Origin: Lachnospiraceae bacterium
GTDB taxonomy: Bacteria > Bacillota > Clostridia > Lachnospirales > Lachnospiraceae
Assembly: GCA_017634175.1 (NCBI GenBank)
Contig: JAGBNY010000032.1
Coordinates: forward strand, 1 to 64,000
DNA: 64,000 nt
Reading direction: 5' to 3'
Below the pieces are notes generated by a model that was given only the letters and a program-made list of their open reading frames with translations, was not told the origin of the DNA and searched no databases. Shown here piece by piece: positions 9,301-18,220 of the stretch (positions within the stretch are counted from its first letter, which is position 1; each line of letters opens with the position of its first letter). Made by a program: the position numbers and the translations under genes.

Positions 9301-10089
9301 ATGAATTATAAAATTGGCTTTATCGGCATGGGCAGCATGGGCTGCGCCCTGGCTGACGGCTTCATCAAAAAAGGCCTGGCCCAGGCCTCCAATATCTCTG
9401 CGTTTGCCCCCAATCAAGATAAACTGAAATCAAACTCCGAAGCCATTGGCTTCATTCCCAAAGACTCTCTCCAGTCCCTTTGTGAGTCCTCGGACATTTT
9501 GATCATGGCTTGCAAGCCTGACAAAGTAAAAGAGGTACTGAAGGCAGCCCCCTTAAACGGGAAGGCCCTGCTCTCAATAGCCGCCGGATGGGATTTCGAT
9601 AAATACCAGGAAGCGTTAGCAGAAAAAATTCCTCTGCAGTACATCATGCCAAATACCCCAGCTAAGATAGGCAAGGGGGTCTTCCTTTTCGAGAAAAAGA
9701 ATTCATTCGATTCTCAAATGCGGGATTTCGTGATTAAGCTATTTCGGGGGCTTGGGTCGGTCGAGGAACTGGAGAGCGGCCTAATGAAAATCGGAATGGC
9801 AATATCGGGCTGCGGGCCAGCCTTCGCGGACCTCATGATGGAAGCTTTTGGGGACGCTGCTGTTAAATACGGTATTCCTAGAGAAACGGCCTACAGGCTC
9901 ATTGCCAGGACCCTGGAGGGCAGCGCAGCCCTGCAGGCCGAGAGCGGCCTTCACCCAGGGGTCTTAAAAGACCAGGTTTCATCCCCCGCCGGGACCACCA
10001 TAGTTGGAGTCTCATCCCTCGAGGAACACGGTTTCAGAAACGCATGCATCAAGGCTATAGATGCAATAATGGCTTTAAATACACGATAA
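9301..10089 (+). CDS. proC: Pyrroline-5-carboxylate reductase
   Basis: 262 residues. ProC reduces 1-pyrroline-5-carboxylate to proline with NAD(P)H. The N-terminal Rossmann fold begins KIGFIGMGSMGCALADGF, and IMPNTPAKIGKGV matches the conserved MPNTP motif. The C-terminal dimerisation domain carries SGCGPAFADLMMEA and the family signature HPGVLKDQVSSPAGTTI. Length is normal. I chose the ATG at 9301 because AGAGGTGG at 9284-9291 is correctly spaced for it; a GTG at 9289 overlaps that site. It has its own promoter and is followed 60 bases later by metG, which also has its own promoter, so it is probably monocistronic. No proA or proB is present here. Confidence 0.97.
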   Translation: MNYKIGFIGMGSMGCALADGFIKKGLAQASNISAFAPNQDKLKSNSEAIGFIPKDSLQSLCESSDILIMACKPDKVKEVLKAAPLNGKALLSIAAGWDFDKYQEALAEKIPLQYIMPNTPAKIGKGVFLFEKKNSFDSQMRDFVIKLFRGLGSVEELESGLMKIGMAISGCGPAFADLMMEAFGDAAVKYGIPRETAYRLIARTLEGSAALQAESGLHPGVLKDQVSSPAGTTIVGVSSLEEHGFRNACIKAIDAIMALNTR

Positions 10090-10090
10090 A

Positions 10091-10119
10091 TTGACATAAC
10101 TTGCGCTTTACTGTAGAAT
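10091..10119 (+). promoter_or_regulatory. SigmaA promoter for the metG operon
   Basis: TTGACA (10091-10096), a 17-base spacer and TAGAAT (10114-10119): a perfect -35 and a five-of-six -10. The predicted start near 10126 leaves a leader of only about 25 bases, too short for a T-box or other riboswitch. Confidence 0.8.
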
Positions 10120-10150
10120 AGATAAATTAGACTTGAAAGGACGAAGCCTC

Positions 10151-11731
10151 ATGTCAAATGACAAGAAAACATATTATATTACGACTGCTATAGCCTATGC
10201 TTCGGGAAAGCCCCATATAGGCAATACTTATGAGATCATACTGGCTGATGCGATAGCCCGCTACAAGAGGCAGCAGGGCTTCGATGTCTTTTTCCAGACA
10301 GGTACAGACGAACACGGCCAGAAGATAGAGACAAAGGCGAACGAAGCTGGCGTGAGCCCTAAAGAATACGTGGATGGCACTGTCTCTGAAATAAAGCGGA
10401 TCTTCGATTTAATGAACACCAGCTACGATAAATTCATGCGCACGACGGATCCCTATCACGAGAAGCAGATTCAAAAAATATTTAAAAAGCTTTACGACCA
10501 GGGAGATATCTACAAGAGTTCCTATGAAGGTATGTACTGCACCCCCTGCGAGTCCTTTTGGACTCCCTCCCAGCTCGTTGACGGCAAGTGTCCGGACTGT
10601 GGCAGGGAGGTGAAAGCAGCCCATGAAGAGGCGTACTTCTTCAAAATGAGCAAATATGCGCCGCGTCTCATAGAGCATATCGAAAAGCATCCTGAATTCA
10701 TCCAGCCCGTGCAGCGCAAGAATGAGATGATGAATAACTTCCTGAAGCCCGGGCTTCAGGACTTATGCGTCTCCAGGTCTACCTTCACTTGGGGAATCCC
10801 GGTGGATTTCGACCCCAAACACGTAGTATACGTCTGGCTGGATGCTTTGGTGAATTACATCACCGGCATTGGCTACAGCGCCGATGGCAGCCATGGAGAC
10901 TTATTTTTCAAATATTGGCCAGCGGACCTCCACCTGATCGGAAAGGACATCCTGCGTTTCCACACCATTTATTGGCCGATTTTCCTTATGGCCTTGGATC
11001 TCCCTCTCCCCAAACAGATTTTTGGACACCCATGGCTGCTCCAAGAAAACGGAAAGATGTCTAAATCGAAGGGCAATGTAATTTACGCCGATACCCTGGC
11101 TGATATTTTCGGCGTAGATGCAGTGCGCTATTTCGTGCTGCACGAAATGCCTTTTGAGACCGATGGGGTCATCTCTTGGGAACTCATGGTCGAAAGATTT
11201 AATTCAGACCTTGCGAATACACTGGGGAACCTTGTCAAGCGCACTATCTCGATGTCGAATCAATACTTTGGGGGCAGGGTAGAGGACAGGGGGGTGAAAG
11301 AGGATGTGGATGACAGCCTCTACGAGACTGTGCTTGCCGCCCCAAAAGCCCTGGAGACTTCTATGGAGAGCCTGCACGTGGCGGACGGGATTTCCGCCAT
11401 TTTCAATCTCTTCAAGAGATGCAATAAGTACATAGATGAGACAGAACCCTGGGTGCTTTCCAAGGATGAGGCGAAGTCGGACAGGCTTTCCACTGTGCTG
11501 TACAATCTATGCGACAGCATAGTGATCGGAGCCACTCTGCTTTTCCCCTTCCTTCCGGAAACTTCCAGCAAAATCTTAAGCGAGCTAAGCACAGAAATGC
11601 CATCAATGACCGATATCAATGAAAAGGGAAGGGGCCGGTTTGTGTCCGGTACCAATGTGAGTCCTTCTCCTGAGACCTTATTCCAGAGATTAAAGGCAGC
11701 CGACGTAATGAAACTCATACCGGAGAGCTGA
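10151..11731 (+). CDS. metG: Methionyl-tRNA synthetase, short form
   Basis: 526 residues. It charges tRNA-Met with methionine. The class I signatures are HIGN (residues 22-25) and KMSKS (about 302-306). A single zinc knuckle, YCTPCESF then KCPDCGRE (about residues 128-155), lies in the connective peptide. The anticodon-binding helical domain follows. The protein ends where the anticodon domain ends and lacks the C-terminal OB-fold tRNA-binding domain that makes the Bacillus enzyme about 660 residues, so this is a short form and possibly relies on another tRNA-binding factor. The ATG at 10151 follows GAAAGGACG. It heads an operon of six plus-strand genes ending at 16979. Confidence 0.96.
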   Translation: MSNDKKTYYITTAIAYASGKPHIGNTYEIILADAIARYKRQQGFDVFFQTGTDEHGQKIETKANEAGVSPKEYVDGTVSEIKRIFDLMNTSYDKFMRTTDPYHEKQIQKIFKKLYDQGDIYKSSYEGMYCTPCESFWTPSQLVDGKCPDCGREVKAAHEEAYFFKMSKYAPRLIEHIEKHPEFIQPVQRKNEMMNNFLKPGLQDLCVSRSTFTWGIPVDFDPKHVVYVWLDALVNYITGIGYSADGSHGDLFFKYWPADLHLIGKDILRFHTIYWPIFLMALDLPLPKQIFGHPWLLQENGKMSKSKGNVIYADTLADIFGVDAVRYFVLHEMPFETDGVISWELMVERFNSDLANTLGNLVKRTISMSNQYFGGRVEDRGVKEDVDDSLYETVLAAPKALETSMESLHVADGISAIFNLFKRCNKYIDETEPWVLSKDEAKSDRLSTVLYNLCDSIVIGATLLFPFLPETSSKILSELSTEMPSMTDINEKGRGRFVSGTNVSPSPETLFQRLKAADVMKLIPES

Positions 11732-11732
11732 A

Positions 11733-12668
11733 ATGAAATCCCCAAAGACCTTCACCTATGAATCCAGGGATCAAAGACACCAGCTCTATGCGGTAGAGTA
11801 CTCCCCGGATAAAGACCCAAAAGCTGTCCTTATTTGTGTTCACGGAATGAGCGAGCACTTCGGGCGATATAAGGAAATGTGCCTATTCTTTGCGAGTCAA
11901 GGCTTCTGCGTGGTCGGAGTCGATCTCTTAGGCCACGGCAGGAGCGCCAAGTCGCTTTCTGAGCTTGGCTATTTCTGTGATATCGATCCTGCAACGACCC
12001 TTGTGAGAGACATTCATCACCTTCGAAAGCTTGTAGAGAATGATCATAAAGGCCTGCCTGTCTTTCTTTTCGGACACAGCATGGGGTCATTTATCACAAG
12101 GAACTATCTGAACATGTATGGCGGCGGCTTGAAGGGCGCTATTTTAATGGGAAGCTGCGAAGTGAGTCCCGCGGCAGTAGTCGCCCTAATGGCTATTCTG
12201 CGGCTCTTATCCAAGCTTTTTGGCTGGAGGCACAGGAGCACAATGGTACAGGCTCTGGTCATGGGACCCTTCTCTGCCGCCTTCCCAAAATCAGAGCAGC
12301 CTTTCGGCTGGCTCACCAGCAGAAAAGAGATAGTGGAAGAAAGCAAGAAAGATCCCTATCTGCAAAAGACCTTCACCCTGAATGGATTCTATACTCTCGC
12401 CTCTTTGATCTGGAGGATGAATAAGCCGTCTTCTCTCCGCCGCATACCAAAATCCCTGCCCATCCTGCTTTTATCCGGAGCAGAGGACCCGGTAGGTCAT
12501 TTTGGACATGACATATTGAAGACAGAGCAGCTTCTAAAGGATATCGGGGTGAAGAATATTGAATTCAAGGTATATCCAAGCGACAGGCACGAATTGTACC
12601 ATGAAAAGGATAGATTCCATATCTTCTGCGATATGATCGACTTCATGAATCGCTGTATAGATCAATGA
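11733..12668 (+). CDS. Alpha/beta hydrolase, monoacylglycerol lipase-like
   Basis: 311 residues. It is a serine hydrolase of the lysophospholipase/monoglyceride lipase (Hydrolase_4) type. The nucleophile elbow is FGHSMGSF near residue 113, with an oxyanion-type VHGMSEHFGRY near residue 36. The acidic residue is Asp in SGAEDPVGHF and the His is in PSDRHELYHE near the C-terminus. No signal peptide is seen, so it is cytoplasmic or membrane-peripheral. The ATG starts one base after the metG stop, with GGAGAG in the metG end. The substrate cannot be told from sequence; short-chain esters or lysolipids are typical for the family. Confidence 0.88.
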   Translation: MKSPKTFTYESRDQRHQLYAVEYSPDKDPKAVLICVHGMSEHFGRYKEMCLFFASQGFCVVGVDLLGHGRSAKSLSELGYFCDIDPATTLVRDIHHLRKLVENDHKGLPVFLFGHSMGSFITRNYLNMYGGGLKGAILMGSCEVSPAAVVALMAILRLLSKLFGWRHRSTMVQALVMGPFSAAFPKSEQPFGWLTSRKEIVEESKKDPYLQKTFTLNGFYTLASLIWRMNKPSSLRRIPKSLPILLLSGAEDPVGHFGHDILKTEQLLKDIGVKNIEFKVYPSDRHELYHEKDRFHIFCDMIDFMNRCIDQ

Positions 12669-13129
12669 AACGCATACTCCGCCCTCTGAGGGACGAGGAA
12701 TGGGTGGATGCCATATCCCTGGTTTGGAGGGTTTTCTTAAATAACAATGCGGAGGAATGTACCAAGTACGGGATGGAGAAGTTTTTCGCATTTTTGAATG
12801 ACGATATTCTTTACAAGATGTATCGGATGGGCAATTACCGGGTCTTTGCCTGCTTCATTTCAAACATCTTGGTCGGGATAATATCCGCAAGGAATACAAA
12901 CCATATTTCACTGCTTTTCATTGAAGATGAGTACCAGCATCAGCACATCGGCACAGCCCTTATAAATTATCTGTCAGAGTATTTAAGAAAGTACGAAAGT
13001 CAAACCTTTATCACTGTTGATGCCTCCCCCTCTGCCCTAAGCTTTTATGAGAATCTCGGATTCACTGTCGAAGGACACGAGGAAACCCGGCAAGGCATAA
13101 GATATATCCCCATGAGGTTGAGTTTATGA
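12665..13129 (+). CDS. GNAT-family N-acetyltransferase
   Basis: 154 residues with a single GNAT fold. The acetyl-CoA pyrophosphate-binding motif is EDEYQHQHIGTALINYL (about residues 90-107), and FYENLGFTVEGHE is the usual C-terminal motif. It overlaps the hydrolase gene by four bases (ATGA), which implies translational coupling. The acceptor substrate is unknown; the family acylates amines on small molecules or proteins. Confidence 0.88.
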   Translation: MKRILRPLRDEEWVDAISLVWRVFLNNNAEECTKYGMEKFFAFLNDDILYKMYRMGNYRVFACFISNILVGIISARNTNHISLLFIEDEYQHQHIGTALINYLSEYLRKYESQTFITVDASPSALSFYENLGFTVEGHEETRQGIRYIPMRLSL

Positions 13130-14391
13130 AAGAAATTGTTTCCAGCAAGAACCTTTGTGGTCTCCTCACGGATCTCCCAAGGCTTATAGATAAGCGGCTC
13201 ATAAATCATGGAGACAGGGTCGCATACATACTTAGCTGTATGCTGATGTGCAGGGGAGGTTTGGAGGATTTCGAGATTGCGGAATACGCCCTTTTGGCGG
13301 AGCTTCACGATATTGGAGCCCTTGCGGTAGAGAAGTCGGGAGACATGCTGAAGTTTGAGAATATGAATCCAATGCCCCACTCCATTTATGGGTATCTCTT
13401 CTTGAAGTATATTTCCCCCATGGGCGAGACTGCAAAAATCATTATGTACAGTCATGTGGACTGGCAGACCTTGAAGGGTATAAAGTTCGATCTAAAGGAT
13501 ATCTCAAATTTCTTGAATCTGGCTGGGCGCATAGACCTCTTCCATAATACACTTAGGTCTAAATTTGATCACCGAAAGCTCCGCACTTATGAAAACACCA
13601 AGTACAGCAAGGAAACCTTGGATCTCTTCGATTCAGCGAATGCTAAATATGATATATTCGCCAATCTTGAATCCGGCGAATATAAAAAGAAGCTGGATCA
13701 GCTCTATAACGCCCTCCTTTTCTCCGATGAGGAAAAAGAAAAGTACCTGGAAGTCCTGCTCTACTATTCTGAATTTAAGTCCGATGAAACCGTCATAAAT
13801 ACGGTGACTTCAATTACCTTGGTAAAAGAAATCGCAAAGAAGCTTGGCGGGTTCAATGAATGGGACATGAGAGTACTCCATTATGGTGCGCTGCTCCATG
13901 ATATTGGCATGTTCACAGTCCCAATGGACATCCTTACGGCTCCAAGAGCCCTTACGCCCGAAGAGCTTGCCACCATGAGACGCCATGTCGAGCTCGCCTC
14001 GAATCTCATGGAAAAGCATAAAATCGACCCTGAAGTCCTTTCAATAGTCTCCAAACATCATGAGCGTATAGATGGCAGCGGATATCCGAACAGGCTATTG
14101 GCAAAGGACCTCTCCAAATCCGACAGGATAATGCAAGTGGCCGATACCGTGACCAGCCTTATATCCAAGAGATCCTACAGAAAGCCAAAGCCAAAGGATG
14201 CGGTCATCGCTATCCTAAGCGATGAAGTAAATCACAATAAATTTGACCGTCCTATTGTCAAGGCTTTGATTGATAACTATGATGAAATCGTGCATAAGTC
14301 AGAGCACGAGGCTGAGATAATGCTGAAAAATGTCTCTAAGCTGAACAGCCAATATGCGGCGGTCAGCACTGCCTTGGTCGGAAAAAAGTAG
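13126..14391 (+). CDS. Double HD-domain phosphohydrolase, HD-GYP type
   Basis: 421 residues. The N-terminal half carries a reduced HD domain (LLAELHDIGALAV near residue 63). The C-terminal half is a full HD-GYP-like domain: LLHDIGMFTVP (near 262), then HHERIDGSGYPN (near 306) and a DRIMQVADTV metal motif. HD-GYP enzymes hydrolyse cyclic di-GMP, and all metal ligands I can recognise in the second domain are present, so it may be active. There is no sensor or membrane domain. It overlaps the GNAT gene by four bases. Whether the first domain is catalytic is doubtful. Confidence 0.85.
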   Translation: MKEIVSSKNLCGLLTDLPRLIDKRLINHGDRVAYILSCMLMCRGGLEDFEIAEYALLAELHDIGALAVEKSGDMLKFENMNPMPHSIYGYLFLKYISPMGETAKIIMYSHVDWQTLKGIKFDLKDISNFLNLAGRIDLFHNTLRSKFDHRKLRTYENTKYSKETLDLFDSANAKYDIFANLESGEYKKKLDQLYNALLFSDEEKEKYLEVLLYYSEFKSDETVINTVTSITLVKEIAKKLGGFNEWDMRVLHYGALLHDIGMFTVPMDILTAPRALTPEELATMRRHVELASNLMEKHKIDPEVLSIVSKHHERIDGSGYPNRLLAKDLSKSDRIMQVADTVTSLISKRSYRKPKPKDAVIAILSDEVNHNKFDRPIVKALIDNYDEIVHKSEHEAEIMLKNVSKLNSQYAAVSTALVGKK

Positions 14392-14398
14392 GTCCTGT

Positions 14399-15247
14399 AT
14401 GAGCGAAGATAAAAAAATGGCGCGTAAAACCTGCAATGTCTGCCATAGAGGCTGTTCTTTGTCCGAGGGAGAAATAGGCGCCTGCAAGGGGCGATTATTT
14501 CTAGATGGGGAAATAAAAAGCCGTAACTATGGGGTACTGACCAGCCTTGCCTTGGATCCAATTGAGAAGAAGCCGCTCAGGCGCTTTTTCCCGGGCAGCA
14601 ATATCCTCTCTCTTGGGAGCTTCGGCTGCAATATGTTTTGCGGTTTCTGTCAGAATCACGATATTTCAAGGAGTGATGGACGGGACCTTGAAACAAGAGA
14701 ATACACCCCCAGGGAGATTCTTTCCATAGCAATGCGCGCAAGAGAAGAAGATAATAATATAGGCGTTGCCTTCACTTATAATGAGCCTTTGATCGGATTT
14801 GAATTCGTCCGTGATACTGCCCGCCTGATTTCTGAGGCCAAAATGAAGAACGTGGTCGTAACCAATGGCTGCATTTCTCTTTCAGTCCTATCTGAAATCG
14901 CCCCTAATATAGATGCCATGAATATCGACCTCAAGAGTTTCAATGATGAGACTTATAAAAAATTAGGTGGTGATTTGGATACTGTAAAGCTCTTCATCAA
15001 GAATGCCGCAAAAAGCTCCCATATTGAGCTTACCACGCTGATAGTGCCTAATCTCAACGATTCCAAAGATGAGATGGAGAACGAGGCACAATGGATCGCG
15101 TCCATTGATAGGGATATTCCTCTTCATATAACAAGATATTTCCCTCGTTATAAGTTCGTTTCTCCGCCCACAGATATTGAAATCTTGAAAACACTCGCTG
15201 AAATCGCAAAATCGCACTTAAAATATGTATATATAGGGAATGTATAA
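14399..15247 (+). CDS. Radical SAM protein, AmrS / pyruvate formate-lyase activase-like
   Basis: 282 residues. The radical SAM iron-sulfur cluster motif CxxxCxxC is at Cys77, Cys81 and Cys84 in FGCNMFCGFCQNHD. An N-terminal four-Cys cluster (Cys12, 15, 19, 29) could bind a second cluster or a metal. The spacing, and the DPIEKKPLRRFFPG segment between the two, match the radical SAM protein of the AmmeMemoRadiSam system rather than classical PflA. Neither AMMECR1 nor Memo is encoded in the window, so the partners are elsewhere or absent. The ATG at 14399 (MSEDKK) follows an AGGT site; upstream ATGs in the same frame lie inside the HD gene and have no ribosome site. Confidence 0.87.
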   Translation: MSEDKKMARKTCNVCHRGCSLSEGEIGACKGRLFLDGEIKSRNYGVLTSLALDPIEKKPLRRFFPGSNILSLGSFGCNMFCGFCQNHDISRSDGRDLETREYTPREILSIAMRAREEDNNIGVAFTYNEPLIGFEFVRDTARLISEAKMKNVVVTNGCISLSVLSEIAPNIDAMNIDLKSFNDETYKKLGGDLDTVKLFIKNAAKSSHIELTTLIVPNLNDSKDEMENEAQWIASIDRDIPLHITRYFPRYKFVSPPTDIEILKTLAEIAKSHLKYVYIGNV

Positions 15248-15248
15248 A

Positions 15249-16979
15249 ATGAGATCACTTAGAAAAGACAGAGATTTAAGGGAATTGCTTTATTCAATCG
15301 ACCACAGGGGATACCCGGCTTACAAAGAAACCACAGGGCATTGGCAATTCCCTAATTATATCCTGCATATCGACCATGTGCAGGGCGACCCTTTCGCTTC
15401 ACCATCCCATATCACGTTGGAAGTCTCTGGAAAAACTGCGCTATTTCCTTCTGAATATTTAAAGCCTAAGCACCGCAGGATAGCTTTGCAGGATTATTTA
15501 TGCCGCAGGTTTTCATCCGAAGCATCAAGGTACGATAGAATGGCTAGAGGCTCTGGAAAAAGCGGAGGCATCTTCACAGTAAAACCAGGCCAAGAAGTCA
15601 TGGAAAGGACAGCCTGTCGGATAGATCCTGAAAATGGGACTGTTTTTTATCGGCTTGAAGTGGGCTTTCCCGCCAGAGGACGTACCATCTCTGCCGATGA
15701 GCTTATAAACATGCTCTTCGACTATATACCAAAATGCGTTTCTAATGCGCTTATCTACTCACCAAGCAAAAAAACGGATTTGCAAAGGAGAATAGATCTA
15801 TCTGATGATCAGCAATTCATCCGGGAACAATTAAGGGAAAATCATCTCTCAGCCTTTATAGCCGATGGTGCAGTACTGCCTAGAGTGAGCGGCGTGTCTT
15901 CTCTGCCAATGAAAGATGCGCATGTATTCAAATCTCCCGATTCTCTAAAAGTCGAATTCAATCTCCCACATAAGGGGCTAATCACTGGTCTAGGAATCAA
16001 GAATGGCATCACACTAATAGTAGGCGGCGGATATCATGGCAAGTCCACCCTGCTAAGGGCGCTTGAAACCGGGGTTTACAACCACATAGAGGGCGATGGA
16101 AGAGAATATGTGATTACGGACGATAGTGCCGTAAAAATCAGGTCCGAAGACGGCAGATCAGTCCATTCGACGGATATTTCAATTTTCATCAAGAATCTGC
16201 CCGATAAAAGGGACACCGTGTCCTTTTCTACAGAGGATGCCAGCGGGTCTACGTCTCAAGCTGCGAATGTGATCGAGGCTATTGAGAGCGGCTCAAAGCT
16301 TCTTCTAATCGATGAAGATACCTGCGCCACTAACTTCATGGTAAGAGACGCCCTCATGCAGGAGGTTATCCTGCGGGATGACGAGCCAATCACTCCCTTC
16401 ATAGAAAAGATAAGACCAATGTATGAATCTTCGGGTATTTCTACCATTCTGGTAGCAGGCAGCTTTGGCTCTTTCTTCCATATAGCAGATACTATTATCC
16501 AAATGGATAAATACGTTCCCGTGGACATTACAGAAAAAGCAAAAGAAACCGCGAAAAAATATCCCATTGAACAGTCTCTTTCCTCAACAATGGAAAAAAT
16601 CAATTTAGACCGGGTGCCACAGCCCATACGTCACCCTGATTTGTCAGGAAGAGTAAAGACTAAGACCATGGGACTAGATAGCTTTTTGATCGACCACGAA
16701 AACGTCATTATCCGTGGCTTGGAGCAGCTCATGGAAGGCGGGCAGTCCACTGCACTTGCAAGAGCAGTGATCTACCTTTCAAGGCACGGCTTCGATGGTT
16801 CCAAGACTCTGAAAACCTGCATTGACAGTTTGATGGAAAAATTAGACAAGGAGGGTCCTGATGTGCTTTGCGATGGCTCATCCTATGTATTCACAGGCTT
16901 GACCCTCCCCCGAAGGCAGGAAATCTTCGCATGCCTAAATAGGTGCAGGTTCCTGAATATTAAGCAGAAGAAGTCATGA
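15249..16979 (+). CDS. ABC-class P-loop ATPase (COG3044 type)
   Basis: About 576 residues, soluble. The family has an N-terminal domain of about 240 residues, then an ABC-type nucleotide-binding core. Walker A is VGGGYHGKSTLLRAL (about 257-271). Walker B is LLLIDEDTCATNFM (about 349-362), with the DEDTxAtN signature typical of this family. There is no transmembrane partner. Relatives include a trypanosome RNA-editing ATPase, so nucleic-acid binding is possible, but the bacterial role is unknown. ATG 15249 is preferred over an ATG nine bases earlier because AGGGA at 15235-15239 fits it better. It overlaps or abuts the radical SAM gene and is the last gene before a strong terminator. Confidence 0.85.
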   Translation: MRSLRKDRDLRELLYSIDHRGYPAYKETTGHWQFPNYILHIDHVQGDPFASPSHITLEVSGKTALFPSEYLKPKHRRIALQDYLCRRFSSEASRYDRMARGSGKSGGIFTVKPGQEVMERTACRIDPENGTVFYRLEVGFPARGRTISADELINMLFDYIPKCVSNALIYSPSKKTDLQRRIDLSDDQQFIREQLRENHLSAFIADGAVLPRVSGVSSLPMKDAHVFKSPDSLKVEFNLPHKGLITGLGIKNGITLIVGGGYHGKSTLLRALETGVYNHIEGDGREYVITDDSAVKIRSEDGRSVHSTDISIFIKNLPDKRDTVSFSTEDASGSTSQAANVIEAIESGSKLLLIDEDTCATNFMVRDALMQEVILRDDEPITPFIEKIRPMYESSGISTILVAGSFGSFFHIADTIIQMDKYVPVDITEKAKETAKKYPIEQSLSSTMEKINLDRVPQPIRHPDLSGRVKTKTMGLDSFLIDHENVIIRGLEQLMEGGQSTALARAVIYLSRHGFDGSKTLKTCIDSLMEKLDKEGPDVLCDGSSYVFTGLTLPRRQEIFACLNRCRFLNIKQKKS

Positions 16980-17041
16980 CCTTAAATTCGACAAAGTCTC
17001 AATCATAGTACTTAAAGCTCTCAAGTTTCTACTTTCATGTG

Positions 17042-17090
17042 AAAAGAGAGACAAGCTTGCCTTTTCATAAGGCAAGGTTGTCTCTCTTTT
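17042..17090. terminator. Bidirectional intrinsic terminator
   Basis: A long stem, AAAGAGAGACAA...TTGCCTT pairing with AAGGCAA...TTGTCTCTCTTT, with a five-base loop and A/T tracts on both sides. It closes the plus-strand metG operon and the minus-strand acetyltransferase gene, which ends at 17091. Confidence 0.92.
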
Positions 17091-17864
17091 TCATTGACCT
17101 AAATAGGTGCAAATTTTCCTGCTTTTATTATCTCTTATGTACCTTTCTATGATCTCATATGTGGGTCCCATGATTATCGTCTTCATTGGAATCTCATTAA
17201 CTTCATATCTCCAAGAGAGACCCGCTTCACGAAATTCTTCTTCTAAAGGAAAAATTGTAACAAAAACATCCTTTTCCAAATCCCTGACATACATCGAATA
17301 TGTCCTGGTATCCTCGAACCTATTTTTATCGATATACCCAGATGTAAAATCTTTGAGATATCTATATGGGACTCCTGTCTGCTCTTCCACATAGTGTACG
17401 AAAGTAAAAGAATGTTGACACTCCACATCTATAAAGACATTTTTTGCCCTTTCCGACCTGCAAAAAGTAAAGGGCGAATCTATTCCGAAGGAGCTCTTAT
17501 TGTTTAGTGCAGCTAATCCCTGAGCCTCCCTCCCCCAAACTGCAAAGCTGTATATAGGATGGGCTGTCCTCAAAAAATCATCTCTCTTCAAGGCGGCTTT
17601 ACCCAAGATTCCAGTTTTGCATGGAGTCTTATCAATATCAAAGGTTTTTCCCTTGCAAAAGTCCCAATTAAAGGTCGGTATGAGAATGGTGCCTTCTTCT
17701 CCTATTATATCAATAATGCCATCTATCAATTCATTTAAGTCCGGTTTTTCTCCCTTTTCAATTGCGGAATAAAGGAGACGCTTTGCGTCAGATGATATCC
17801 AGACAGTATCTCCCTTATTCAGACCGAAACTTTTAGGCATATCAAAAAAACTTACATATCCCAT
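17091..17864 (-). CDS. AAC(3)-fold N-acetyltransferase
   Basis: 257 residues, matching the aminoglycoside 3-N-acetyltransferase family along its length. GEEGTILIPTFNWDF, FLRTAHPIYSFAVWG (with the conserved His) and a FVHYVEEQTGVPYRY segment match the family's conserved blocks. The family acetylates amines with acetyl-CoA. Some members give aminoglycoside resistance, but many chromosomal ones modify cell-surface sugars, so resistance should not be assumed. It lies 16 bases after the HPt gene with only a weak ribosome site, as last gene of a long signalling operon. This suggests a surface-glycan or signal-linked role, which is inference. Confidence 0.82.
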   Translation of the reverse strand: MGYVSFFDMPKSFGLNKGDTVWISSDAKRLLYSAIEKGEKPDLNELIDGIIDIIGEEGTILIPTFNWDFCKGKTFDIDKTPCKTGILGKAALKRDDFLRTAHPIYSFAVWGREAQGLAALNNKSSFGIDSPFTFCRSERAKNVFIDVECQHSFTFVHYVEEQTGVPYRYLKDFTSGYIDKNRFEDTRTYSMYVRDLEKDVFVTIFPLEEEFREAGLSWRYEVNEIPMKTIIMGPTYEIIERYIRDNKSRKICTYLGQ

Positions 17865-17880
17865 TTCTTAAAACCAAACG

Positions 17881-18219
17881 TCAATCCGCCATAGCCAAAA
17901 GGCGATCTCTCTGGGTCTTCATTTGATTATAGAGTCCCATATAATCCCCTGGAGTCTTGGATCTAAGGAGCTCAGTGAGCTCATTCATAGGCCCATAAAT
18001 CGGATCCAAAGCAAGATTCCCCACCACTCCCTTCAGCGCATGAGCCATTTCAAAAGCTTCGTCCAAATCATTATTTTCTAAGGTATCTTTCAAGGACTCA
18101 AACCTCTTATCTCCAATGCCCATATTTACCATCTTTATATAAAAGGCTTCATTATTCATGCAACGAGCCAATCCCTCATCTACATTTGCTCCAAACTCCC
18201 TCAAGGTTTCCAGCGTCAT
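17881..18219 (-). CDS. HPt (histidine phosphotransfer) domain protein
   Basis: 112 residues forming a single four-helix HPt domain. The phospho-accepting His60 is in EMAHALKGVVGNLAL, with the usual HxxKG context. It begins one base after the stop of the REC-EAL gene, with AAAGGAG before the ATG, so it is probably its phosphorelay partner. No histidine kinase is encoded nearby in this operon; the nearest is the FIST hybrid kinase at about 44-47 kb. Confidence 0.92.
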   Translation of the reverse strand: MTLETLREFGANVDEGLARCMNNEAFYIKMVNMGIGDKRFESLKDTLENNDLDEAFEMAHALKGVVGNLALDPIYGPMNELTELLRSKTPGDYMGLYNQMKTQRDRLLAMAD

Positions 18220-18220
18220 C

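Noticed and set aside
10090..10150. T-box or S-box riboswitch before metG
   Set aside because: The leader after the mapped promoter motif is only about 25 bases, too short for either.
16934..17111. Target-site duplication of a mobile element
   Set aside because: The 150 bases between the two repeats contain only a gene end and a terminator, with no inverted ends or transposase.
17091..17864. Aminoglycoside resistance gene
   Set aside because: The fold is AAC(3), but family membership alone does not show resistance, and the operon context points to another role.
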